From assembly GCA_029248525.1 (NCBI GenBank), contig JAQWJE010000013.1, positions 1 to 64,000 on the forward strand: a stretch of 64,000 nt of DNA, written 5' to 3'. Below are positions 26,177 through 35,400 of this stretch, piece by piece; position 1 is the stretch's first letter; the number at the start of each line of letters is the position of its first letter. The DNA comes from Candidatus Binatia bacterium. GTDB lineage: Bacteria > Desulfobacterota > Binatia > UBA12015. The translations under genes and the position numbers were made by a program. The notes under the pieces were generated by a model, which searched no databases, had not been told where the DNA came from, and worked only from the letters and a program-made list of their open reading frames with translations.

Positions 26177-28050
26177 GGTGCCGCCTCTTCTTCTTCCTCA
26201 TCGCTGAAATGAGCCAATACCTCGGCATAGCGCGGCTCGGTGCGCATCAGGTCGAGGTGTTTTCCATCGGCAACGACCTGACCGTCATCGATCAGAATCA
26301 CTCGGTCGGCCAGGGCGATTGTCGAAAGTCTGTGCGCGATGATCATGGTGGTTCGGTTCGCGAGCAGGTCACGAAGTTTGTCATGAATGGAACGCTCAAC
26401 GTGGACATCGATGGCGCTGGTCGCGTCATCGAGAATCAGGATTTTTGGATTCGCGAGGAGAGATCGCGCGATGGAGATTCGCTGTCGCTGTCCGCCAGAC
26501 AGGTCGTAGCCCCGCTCGCCGATCACCGTATCGAAACCATCGGGCAGATTTTCTATGAACTCGAATGCCCCCGCAGCACGCGCAGCTTCTCGAACCTCCG
26601 CTCGCGTGGCTGAGGGTCGAGCGTAGGCAATATTTTCATGGATCGCAGCGGTGAAAAGAAATGGATCTTCCGCAACGACGCCTACCTGTGCGCGCAGGCT
26701 GTTCAGGGTGAAATCCCGGATGTCTTCGCCATCGACCAGGACAGCACCATCATTGACTTCATAGAACCGAGCCAGAAGTCGCCCTATGGTCGATTTTCCA
26801 CAGCCTGTCCGTCCGACAATCGCTATCGATTCTCCGGCCGGAATTTCCAGAGAGAAATTTTCAAGGACTTGAGGTCCGTCTCCGTAGCGGAAGAAAACAT
26901 TTCTGAACTCGAGAGCGCCGGAGGGTTGGTGCAGGTCGGTCGCATGCATCCGGTCCACAACCTCGGGATCCTCGTCGAGGACTTCATAGATCCGCAGGGC
27001 AGAGGCAGCAGCACGTTGGAGCATCATCAGGAAAAATCCGAACATCCGAAATGGCGCCTGAAGCATTACGACATAGGTCGTGAAGGCAACGATCGCACCG
27101 ATCGTGAGGTGCCCTTCGAGCGTCAGCCAGCCACCGACGAGCAGCACCATGGCCGTCCCGATTCTGGGCATGGCTTCCATGGCTGGCGCGTTGGCGGCCT
27201 GAACCTCGGCCTGTCGCACATTGATCCATTGGAGCTGACGCGCGATCTGATCAAATTGCTCGATTTGAGAACGCTCGCCGGCAAATGCCTTTACGACCCG
27301 GACGCCGGATAAATTCTCCTCAACGGTAGTGGCCAGATCGGCCTGTCGCGCCTGCACAATCCAGGAGATCGGGAAGGTGAGGCGGCCGAGCCGCGCGCCG
27401 AGGATCGCGACAAAGGGAAGGGGAAGAATCGTGACGATCGTCAGCGGAATGCTGATGGTCAGCATGAGTCCGATAGCCGCAGCGAAGGAAAGCAGGGTGA
27501 GCGACATAAGAGGTCCGAAAGTCAGAAAGAGTTGTAGCGTGCGGATATCGGAGTTGGCGCGTGAGATGAGTTGCCCGGATTGTACGCGGTCATAGAAGGA
27601 AAAAGAAAGGCGGGAGAAATGCTCGAAAAGCATCACGCGCAGGTCGTTCTCGATCGCGTAGGCTACCCGAAACAGGAAGGATCGACTGATATACCCACCG
27701 ACACCGCGCAGAAGTCCCAGCCCTGCAATCAGAAAAATGAATCCCGATAGCGGCTCAGTGCGCTGGTCGAGGGCTTGATCGATGGCAGCCATCATGATGC
27801 GGGGCACGGCAACTCCGCAGAGCAGGCTGACAACGGAGGCCCCAAGCGCGATTGCAAAGATACCGCGGTGGCCTGCGACCACCGGCCAGAGTCGTCGAAT
27901 CCAGCCCAGATCGCGGTCCGGATGAATGGTGCCGCGAGGGGCGGCGAAGCGAGCATGCGCGTCGGCTGCTGCCGAAGGTTCTGGCTCTGGAGCAGACCCC
28001 GAGGCGGTGGGATCGGAACTGGTGGTGTTGACCGGCACTGTGGGGGTCAT
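26173..28050 (-). CDS. ABC exporter half-transporter, subunit A (consensus signature, Asp in place of catalytic Glu)
   Basis: This companion subunit has about 625 residues. It begins with a Pro/Ala/Ser-rich cytoplasmic leader of about 45 residues. A six-helix membrane domain (from about residue 60) and an ATPase domain follow. Walker A is GRTGCGKST, the Q-loop VGVVAEDPFLF, and the signature a normal LSGGQRQ. Walker B reads ILILDDATSAID, so the catalytic Glu is Asp. AGGCGG six bases before the ATG at 28050 supports this start; an in-frame ATG-like codon at 28077 would add nine residues. Together with the next gene it forms an asymmetric heterodimeric exporter. It is 123 bases downstream of the TMEM220/propeller gene on the same strand. 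Confidence 0.9.
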   Translation of the reverse strand: MTPTVPVNTTSSDPTASGSAPEPEPSAAADAHARFAAPRGTIHPDRDLGWIRRLWPVVAGHRGIFAIALGASVVSLLCGVAVPRIMMAAIDQALDQRTEPLSGFIFLIAGLGLLRGVGGYISRSFLFRVAYAIENDLRVMLFEHFSRLSFSFYDRVQSGQLISRANSDIRTLQLFLTFGPLMSLTLLSFAAAIGLMLTISIPLTIVTILPLPFVAILGARLGRLTFPISWIVQARQADLATTVEENLSGVRVVKAFAGERSQIEQFDQIARQLQWINVRQAEVQAANAPAMEAMPRIGTAMVLLVGGWLTLEGHLTIGAIVAFTTYVVMLQAPFRMFGFFLMMLQRAAASALRIYEVLDEDPEVVDRMHATDLHQPSGALEFRNVFFRYGDGPQVLENFSLEIPAGESIAIVGRTGCGKSTIGRLLARFYEVNDGAVLVDGEDIRDFTLNSLRAQVGVVAEDPFLFTAAIHENIAYARPSATRAEVREAARAAGAFEFIENLPDGFDTVIGERGYDLSGGQRQRISIARSLLANPKILILDDATSAIDVHVERSIHDKLRDLLANRTTMIIAHRLSTIALADRVILIDDGQVVADGKHLDLMRTEPRYAEVLAHFSDEEEEEAAP

Positions 28051-28172
28051 CAGTAACCGCCTGTGCGCTGCATGCAATCAGCGCGATGTCGGAAGGTGAA
28101 TTTGTGGGTGCACCCGGTTCGATACGTGCTTGTACGGGCGTCGAGCCGGGAGCGGATGCCCGGTGGCGTTCG

Positions 28173-29750
28173 CTATCGCCCGAGCAGGCTGCGCTGCGAG
28201 AACCGGCGACGTAAAATTCGGGTCGGGCTGCAGGACTTTTTTTGCGCAAAGGATTCGCTCGAGACCCGAACGGCTTCGACGCGGCCTTCCAGCGGTAGGT
28301 CTATCCTGTCGGGGCCCGGGATCTGTCGGCCGGAAGTGCCCATTCCGGTGGAGATTAATAGCCATCCACCGGCCGATGACAGGTTTGTTGGCGTATCGAG
28401 TTGTCGGGCGATCTCCTCGACGGTTCCGGCAGTGCGATCGATTTGCAGAAGGCGACCGGAAAAACGACGGAATCCGCCATGCGTTGTTGTGTCAGCCATT
28501 TCGCGGCGATTGCGGACGGGGCCGACAAAGCTGTCGCAGAGTTCGAGGATCCAGAGCGTATTCCCATCGGCTGAAAGCTCGAGATCGGTCGGGGCGGTCA
28601 GGCCGGTAACCAGATCGCGTGTGGTGCCTGTCTGCGGATCGACGCTCACAACCTTTCCGGCTCCGTGAATGATTTCGGTGCCGTCCCCGCCGGCTTCACC
28701 GAGTGGCGAACCGGAGAAAAGGCTCACGAGAAGTTCGTCGGTCCGGGGGTCATGACGAAGGTAGCCCGGAACCGCTTCCTGCCCCCCCTCGAGTGCAGGA
28801 AAGGAGGTGATAGTGACCGGAGCGCCGCTTTCGGAAAGCCTCAACAGTTCATTGGCGGAGCTCGATACCGCAAACCATCGTTTTTCTCCGGGATGCCAGA
28901 CGATATCATTCAGATTTCCTGCCACGTCGCCTACCGTGCGCACGCGACTGTCGTCGATGGTGAGAATTCGCGAGGGTCCTTCGTAATAGGCCGCGGTGGC
29001 GCGAATCTCATTTTCGCCAGCTTTGATCGCCGCCACCCCGAAAACTTCGTCCCGGCGAACCAGCGCGAGAAGATTTTGCGAATGCTGATTGGCCAGAAGG
29101 GTTGCCGGTGACCGGGGATGTCCACCGGCGTCGAGTTGGAAGCGGAGGATTCCCCCATCGGATCGCTCGGTCCCGGTGCCGGCGACCGCCACCAGAAGCG
29201 TTCCGTCGTTCGCGAGGAGTGTCCCCCGGGGGTTATGAAGTCGACGAAGTACATGGCTGCGCGCGGATAATTTTTGCGGGACTTCCGCCGGGATTTGTAT
29301 CGCCTCGATGGGTGGAGGAGCGGACGACCACGGTGTCGCCAGCGCGCAACCTCCGAGAAAGGGAAGCGCCAGAACGAGAATCGCGGCTCGCCTGCTGGTT
29401 GTTGCCGATTCTTTCGCGTTTCTCCTACGCAGAAAGGCCGTCCAGCTCGCGGCGAGCAGCAGGCCCGCGCTTTCGCGGGCGCGTTCGGCGCCGAGATCGG
29501 CCATTCCGAAACTGGCGTAGGACGAAAGTGGGGCCCCCACAAGATCGCCAAGCAGGGGAATCGCGGGCAATAGGCATGTCAGAAGCCAGAAATTCAGCAG
29601 AATCGGAGAGATTCGGCCAAGTCCGAAGGCCAGAGATACGCCTGCGGTGCCGCTGTAGATCAGGACCCAGGGCAGGGAATCCGGATCATTGATTTGCACC
29701 CCGGCAAACGCGAGAAACACCAAACTAGCGACGATCTCCAACCAGCGCAT
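28173..29750 (-). CDS. TMEM220-like membrane domain fused to a ScyD/NHL-type beta-propeller
   Basis: This protein of about 525 residues has two parts. Residues 1-110 hold three or four membrane helices with the segment VQINDPDSLPWVLIYSG, which strongly recalls the TMEM220 family. A further helix (about 122-137, ILVLALPFLGGCALA, lipobox-like) leads to a large extracytoplasmic part. From about residue 150 repeated blades appear (HNPRGTLLANDGTLLVAVAG, LTAPTDLELSADGNTLWILE, LDTPTNLSSAGG), resembling ScyD/ScyE or NHL-type propellers. The gene may be a fusion of two usually separate proteins. The ATG at 29750 is chosen; an in-frame TTG at 29780 has no better ribosome site. It heads the ABC-exporter operon, so it may act on the envelope or on the exporter's cargo. 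Confidence 0.7.
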   Translation of the reverse strand: MRWLEIVASLVFLAFAGVQINDPDSLPWVLIYSGTAGVSLAFGLGRISPILLNFWLLTCLLPAIPLLGDLVGAPLSSYASFGMADLGAERARESAGLLLAASWTAFLRRRNAKESATTSRRAAILVLALPFLGGCALATPWSSAPPPIEAIQIPAEVPQKLSARSHVLRRLHNPRGTLLANDGTLLVAVAGTGTERSDGGILRFQLDAGGHPRSPATLLANQHSQNLLALVRRDEVFGVAAIKAGENEIRATAAYYEGPSRILTIDDSRVRTVGDVAGNLNDIVWHPGEKRWFAVSSSANELLRLSESGAPVTITSFPALEGGQEAVPGYLRHDPRTDELLVSLFSGSPLGEAGGDGTEIIHGAGKVVSVDPQTGTTRDLVTGLTAPTDLELSADGNTLWILELCDSFVGPVRNRREMADTTTHGGFRRFSGRLLQIDRTAGTVEEIARQLDTPTNLSSAGGWLLISTGMGTSGRQIPGPDRIDLPLEGRVEAVRVSSESFAQKKSCSPTRILRRRFSQRSLLGR

Positions 29751-29838
29751 GGGTACGAAAGTTACCGTATCTTCGGCCAAAAGCGACCATGCCAGAGCAA
29801 ATACTCGACGTCGGCGCCTGTTCCGTTAAGAAGGCGCT

Positions 29839-30627
29839 ATGGCTGAAAATCCGATCCTCCAGGAACTCGATGAAGAGGGCGTCCTTCTCGTCACGATGAA
29901 TCGCCCCGACAAGAAGAATGCCTTCAATGACCCGCAATGGGACGGGATGCGCGACGCCTTGCGAGAGGCGCGCGAAAATCCGGCGGTCGCGGTCGTGGTC
30001 CTGACCGGCGCTGGTCGCGACTTTTCCTCCGGGCAGGACCTCTCGGCATTCAATCAGGCGTCGGAAGCACGCGACGATGGAAACCCGAACGGTTTTCAGG
30101 GATGTGTCGATGCGGTTTTTGCGTTCGACAAGCCGCTATTGGCTGCGGTCAAGGGCGTCGCCGTCGGTGGCGGGTGCACGCTCGCGGTGGCATGCGATAT
30201 CGTCTACGTGGGCGAGAGTGTCCGGATGCGCCTGCCCTTTGCCAGCCTGGGCCTCGTTCCCGAGCTTGCGAGCAGCTACACGCTGCAATCGGCGATTGGA
30301 CGGCAACGTGCCGCGGAATTATTTTTCACCGCCGAATGGATTCATGCTGATCGAGCCGTTGAGGTAGGGATGGCGGCCCGGAAGTTCTCTGACGAGGAAC
30401 TATTGGCGGCAACCATGAGCAAAGCTCGCGAAATCGCGCAGTGGCCCGTCTCTGCGTTGATGGGCATCAAGCAAACCCTTCAGGTGGCCAACCGCGGTGG
30501 CATTGATGCCGCGCGAGTTGCCGAAGATGAGGGCATGGTTCAACACGCAGGATCGCCGGAAAATATGGAGGCTGTCATGGCCTTCATGGAAAAAAGGCCT
30601 GCGGACTTCAAGAAGTTTCGCCGCTAG
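29839..30627 (+). CDS. Enoyl-CoA hydratase/isomerase family protein
   Basis: This 262-residue crotonase-fold enzyme belongs to fatty-acid or related acyl-CoA metabolism. TMNRPDKKNAFN and SSGQDLSAFN near the N-terminus bind CoA and form part of the oxyanion hole. VKGVAVGGGCTLAVACD is the second oxyanion segment. The position of the second catalytic Glu reads LGLVPELASS, a form seen in delta3,delta2-enoyl-CoA isomerases (ECI/PECI type), and the usual first Glu is not obvious. Isomerase is therefore somewhat more likely than hydratase. The C-terminal helix (MEKRPADFKKF) is normal. It is divergent from the propeller gene. Confidence 0.88.
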   Translation: MAENPILQELDEEGVLLVTMNRPDKKNAFNDPQWDGMRDALREARENPAVAVVVLTGAGRDFSSGQDLSAFNQASEARDDGNPNGFQGCVDAVFAFDKPLLAAVKGVAVGGGCTLAVACDIVYVGESVRMRLPFASLGLVPELASSYTLQSAIGRQRAAELFFTAEWIHADRAVEVGMAARKFSDEELLAATMSKAREIAQWPVSALMGIKQTLQVANRGGIDAARVAEDEGMVQHAGSPENMEAVMAFMEKRPADFKKFRR

Positions 30628-30767
30628 AGTACCTATTCCGTCCTTTGCCGGATCCGTTCGGGCCCTTCGCCTGCCGCGGCGCGTCGTGAAAGTCTTCCCA
30701 AATAAGGGTAGATCGTCAGGCTCTCTCCCAGTAGATACTTCTGCCCCCTGTTCTGGAGCAACCTCTC

Positions 30768-31793
30768 ATGCGCCTCGTTGGCCTTGCACCCATCTTTTTG
30801 ACCACTCTTCTTCTTGCCACCAGCGCGATCGCTTCGGGCGGGGTTTGTGGGAACAACGTGGTCGAACTTGGCGAAACTTGTGACGACGGGAACCATGCGA
30901 ATGGCGATGCCTGTTCAAGTCGCTGTCAGGTCGAAGCCTCGCAGACCAAAGAGCAGCAGAAGTGTATTGTTGTGCTCAACGGTTTGACGACCAAGTTGGT
31001 AGATACGCAGGCGCAGGTCAGTTCGTCCTGTTTCAAGAATGCCGGCCGTAAAAAACTTCGAGGAGACCAGAGTTTGTCGGATTGTCTGGTGATCGAGGGG
31101 GGGCGTAAATCGCGCAGCATCGCCGCGCGGATCAAGGTCGCTCAGGACGGTACCCCGCAATTCCCGGGTCGCACCAAATGTCCCGAGACGCCGAACTTTG
31201 GCTACGCTGATGATGAGGTTATCGCGGCGGCGGCACTCGCGGAGGCGAGGGCCTTCCTGCAAAAACTGATCGTGGCAACCCCCGAGGAAATTGTTGTCGA
31301 TTCTACTGTGCCGGGAAATAAATACGCAGCGCTCTGCCAACTTCTTCTGCTCAAGACCTCGGATCAGGTCCTGCGCAGCCAAATGAAAGAGTTTGCCTCT
31401 TGCCAGAAACGGCTGCTCGGAGCTTCGTCCGGACCCGCGGTTTCTGCGGAGGATTTGGAGGGGTGCTTCGCGGAGAGCCGGACCGACGCAAAGGGCCGCG
31501 TGGAGAAGGCCCGCGCCCGAATCGAACGAATTTATGACCGCAAATGTTCTGCTTTCGATGTGGGATTGAACGAGGTGATGGGCGTATCCGAGGAACAGCC
31601 GATTTCCGTTTTCGCCGAGGATGCGGTGGTCGCTGGCCGATGCACGGCTTGTCGGATCTTGAACGCAACGGAAGGTTTGGAGCAGGACTGCGATTTTTGG
31701 GATGATGAGGCAAGAAACGAGTCCTGTGCCGAGGAAGGAATGCCTTCGCCCCGGGGCGCATTCGTTGACGGCCCAATCTTCGCTCGTTTCTGA
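30768..31793 (+). CDS. Secreted cysteine-rich protein with one Myxococcus-type repeat
   Basis: This 341-residue protein starts with a signal peptide (PIFLTTLLLATSAIA). The first mature segment is a DUF4215-type Cys repeat (VCGNNVVELGETCDDGN, then GDACSSRC). Two copies of a Cys-containing helical domain follow, each with spaced Cys and basic stretches: about residues 65-150 (KCIVVLNG...SSCFKN...SDCL) and about 185-265 (ALCQLL...SCQKRL...GCFAE, ending DRKC). The C-terminus is MPSPRGAFVDGPIFARF. Similar Cys/SKGK-type segments and an SP-x-GAFVDG tail recur in the next two genes. GGAG lies nine bases before the ATG. The protein is probably exported and disulphide-bonded. Function unknown. Confidence 0.75.
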   Translation: MRLVGLAPIFLTTLLLATSAIASGGVCGNNVVELGETCDDGNHANGDACSSRCQVEASQTKEQQKCIVVLNGLTTKLVDTQAQVSSSCFKNAGRKKLRGDQSLSDCLVIEGGRKSRSIAARIKVAQDGTPQFPGRTKCPETPNFGYADDEVIAAAALAEARAFLQKLIVATPEEIVVDSTVPGNKYAALCQLLLLKTSDQVLRSQMKEFASCQKRLLGASSGPAVSAEDLEGCFAESRTDAKGRVEKARARIERIYDRKCSAFDVGLNEVMGVSEEQPISVFAEDAVVAGRCTACRILNATEGLEQDCDFWDDEARNESCAEEGMPSPRGAFVDGPIFARF

Positions 31794-31975
31794 CGCAGGT
31801 AATCGCAGGGATTGCAAAATTACTTAGACACCCCATTTTCAGCTGATAGCTCGATTATCGCTTGACGCCGTGCCCGATGGTGTGGTCTTGGACAGGGAGG
31901 TCGCGGAGGCAGATGCGTTTGGCAAATTGTCTGCCGTGCCTCGAAAAACTTTTCGCAGACTTGGGGGATTCAAAG

Positions 31976-32437
31976 ATGTTGAGGAAGATGACGCGGTGGC
32001 TTCTGGCCGCATCCTTGATTGTCGGCCTTGCCGGTTGGGGTAGCGCAGCACCCTATTCGTCCGGTCCTTTGCCGCCTGAGTTCACCAACCCTGGAGATCA
32101 GGCCTGGCTGCCCACGGAACCCAAGATGTTCGTCAACCAGATGGCGATCTCGAAGGAGCAGACCAAACTCCTGCAAAGAAGCGCCAAATGCTACACGATC
32201 GGCGCAAAGAATTACTCCAAAGGGAAGCCGACTCTCTTGTTCGAATGCCTCGCGTCGGTGGAAGCGAAATATCAGCTGAAGCTGGAGAAAATCCGAACCA
32301 AACCCGAAGGGCTGCCGGTCTGTCACGCGTATGAGGAAGAAGCGGCGCTTTCGATGGACTCGATCGGTGCTGCGATTCCGGACCTTCTATGTGCCTCCCC
32401 CGAGGGTGCATTTGTCGATGGGGCGGTGATCCTTTGA
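31976..32437 (+). CDS. Small secreted protein sharing a Cys domain with its neighbours
   Basis: This precursor has 153 residues. A signal peptide (WLLAASLIVGLAGWGSA) is followed by a Pro-rich linker. One Cys domain follows: KCYTIGAKNYSKGK, then FECLASVEAKYQLKLEKI and GLPVC. It ends LLCASPEGAFVDGAVIL, closely matching the tail of the upstream gene product. The GAKN-x-SKGK segment recurs in the downstream giant protein. GGGGGA seven bases before the ATG at 31976 sets the start; the frame is open from 31862. The stop codon overlaps a possible TTG start of the next gene (TTGA) and the genes are 17 bases apart, so the two are almost certainly an operon. Confidence 0.7.
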   Translation: MLRKMTRWLLAASLIVGLAGWGSAAPYSSGPLPPEFTNPGDQAWLPTEPKMFVNQMAISKEQTKLLQRSAKCYTIGAKNYSKGKPTLLFECLASVEAKYQLKLEKIRTKPEGLPVCHAYEEEAALSMDSIGAAIPDLLCASPEGAFVDGAVIL

Positions 32438-32454
32438 AACCCGAATTGCCGAAC

Positions 32455-35400
32455 ATGAAATTGACCAGCCTTCGTCGGAGTCTGCGATTCCTCGCGATGT
32501 TTGCGTTGATGCTTTTCGCTGGTTTTGGATTTTCCATGACCTCGTTCGCGGATCCGGACTCGGATCGCATTCCGGATGTTGGGGGTTTTCTCGCGCCGGA
32601 TGACGATGTGATGAAGGCGGAACTGAAGGCCCTGGCGGCCTGGGGCAAGCTGCAAAAGGATCTGAAAACTTGCCTCGATAAAGGGGCCAAGAATCAGTCG
32701 AAAGGCAAGGATTCAGGGCTAGATATCTGCACCTTGCGCGCTCGGGCCAAGTTTGAGGCACGGACGAGTTCGCTGGCCCTGCCGGAATGCTGGGATCGGG
32801 ATGCCCTTTTTGCGAAGAGTCAGGAGGAAGCAAAAGCTGCCTTTGCGCGCATGTATTGCGACGAGAACTCGCCGGCACCGGTTTGTGGCGACGGAACCGT
32901 GGATCCCTGGGAAGAATGTGACGATGGGAATACATCCTCCGGAGATTGCTGCGCTTCAGATTGTACTTTCGAGTCTGCTGGGTCGGTATGCCCCGCCGAC
33001 GGGAATGTCTGTACCGACGAAGTTTGTGACGGAAGCGGGCAATGCCTCTCCCAGGCTAATATCGCCCCGTGCGACGACGGTCTTTTTTGCACAATAACCG
33101 ATATTTGTGCTGCAGGAGTCTGTGGTGGTTCGGGCGATCCGTGTGCCGGAGGCGATACGTGCAACGATCAATGCGATGAAACCGGGGATACCTGCGCGGA
33201 AACCGGAACAGCTTGCGAAGATGGCTTGTTCTGCACGGGCAACGATACCTGCCAGAGCGGTACATGCACAGGAGGCAGTGATCCCTGCAGTGCGGGGGAT
33301 TCCTGCAACAACACCTGCAATGAAGATCTCTTTCATTGTTTTGCGCCGTCTGGTTCCGATTGCGTCGGAGGGGAATGCGATGCTGCCGGAATGTGTTTGC
33401 TGGACCAAGGTGGCACCTGCAACTCGGATGCTGACTGTCTGATCGGCGGCTGTATCGACGGAACTTGTTGTGAGTCGGCCTGCGACGGTGGTTGCGAAGC
33501 CTGCAGTTTCTCCTTGACCGGAGTGGCAGACGGGATTTGTGCCCCGGTGCTGGCCGGAACAGACCCCGATGATGAGTGCCGACTACCGGGCGGCGTCGAT
33601 ACCTGCGACGGCAGCGGTTCCTGCACATTTTGCGGCGACGGGATGCTGGAAATCGGAGAAGAATGTGATGACGGTAATTTTGAGTCAGGGGATTGTTGCA
33701 GCTCGAGTTGCCAACTCGAGAACGAGCTCCCCGGATGCGCCCCTCGTCCGACGATTCTGACACCGACCCACGGTGACTTTACCGAAGCGCAAAGCGTTCT
33801 GGTGGAGGGGCAGGTGGATAATATTCAGTGGGGAAACGCATCGCTGACCATTGGTGGTCAGTCGATCCTGCTCAACCCCGATATGTCCTTCTCGACACAG
33901 GTGGCGATTTCACCGGATCAGGTCTTCCAGCCGATCGTTGCCAAGTTGACGCGCACCAGTGATGGCGAGGAGTTCAATGACCGCGTGGTCTTGATTCGAG
34001 GTGTTGCTGTGCCCGTCGGCGCCAATATTGCTGATGGGATCGGGATGCGCCTGACCGATACCGGTCTGGATTCTGTCGAGCCGGCGATCACCAATCTTGT
34101 CAGTATCGATCCCAAGGAGCTCATCCCGGACGGAACCTGTTTCCTCACCAACTACTGTTATCAGGACACCTTTTTAGGCTGTCTGGGGCGGGTCGATATC
34201 TGTATCATCCACACGCCGACCTTGCCGCGTATCGATGGGTTCTCTCTGGACGTCGATTCGCAGCAGGACTTCGTTGAAGGCGATATTGAGCTCACTGGTT
34301 TGGCTGTGCGAGCCAAGGTGACCAACCGGACCGGAGTCAGCGTGAATTGCAATATTGATATCTCGGCCCAGACCACCGAAATTTTCGGAGACTATAGTCT
34401 CGAGCCAATGCCGGTACTGGCGACCAAAGTGGATGTCGTGCAACAGGGCGGGGTTGCGGTTGCGACCACTGGCTTCAGCTACTCGACCAGTTGTAGCGGT
34501 TTTCTTGGCGGGATTATCGAGGGTCTGATCGGTGCGTTTGTGACCGACATGGAGGCCTTGGTCCGGGATGGATTACAGGATTTCCTCAATGCGACCGACG
34601 GCAGCGGCAATACGCCGATTGCGGGTGCGATCGAGACGGCTCTGGACGGAATTGATCTGGCGGGCCCGATTGGAGAGGGCCTCGGATTGGATCTCGATAC
34701 GCCTTTTGCGGGTGTGTTGGAGGATACGCTCGGGATCACCTTCCCCATGGACGCTTCGATTCTGGCGACGGCCCCGGATCCGGAAGCACCCACATTTGCC
34801 GGTTCGCTGGCAGTACCCACCGCGACGCCCACATGGCCGGATACGGTTCCCGGAACACAGGATTCCTATGGGATCGCGTTGGGGTTCAGTCCCTCCACCT
34901 TCAACCAATTCTTGTCCGAGAGTGTCACTTCGGGGCTGTTGCGCCTGACTCTCTCGGAATTGGATGTGGGGGGCACGCCCGTGCCGATCAATTCAACCGT
35001 CCTGGGAGCATTCCTGCCCGCCTTCAATGCCCTGCCGCCGCTGACGCCATTGGAGGTGCGGATCGCTCCGACGCTTTCCCCGGTGGTCACCGATACTGTG
35101 GGCCCGGATGGTGAGGTCGCGACCTTGTACCTGCCCCAGCTGTTGATCGAAATCGTGCAGCCAACTGCGGGAGACGCGGTTCGCCTTGCGGCCGCGGTCG
35201 ACCTGGAACTCGGCTTGAGCCTTGAAGCCGGAGAAGCCGGTCTGGATATTCAGGTCGGTTCTCCTGTGACCGAGAGCATCAACGTTGTCTTGCTGGATAA
35301 CCCGTTGTTTGTGGAAACGGTCAATGTCGAGGCTTTGTTGCCCCCGATGTTGGAGTTGGCCTTGCCGGCATTCCAGGGCGAACTCGGCAGTTTTCCGCTG

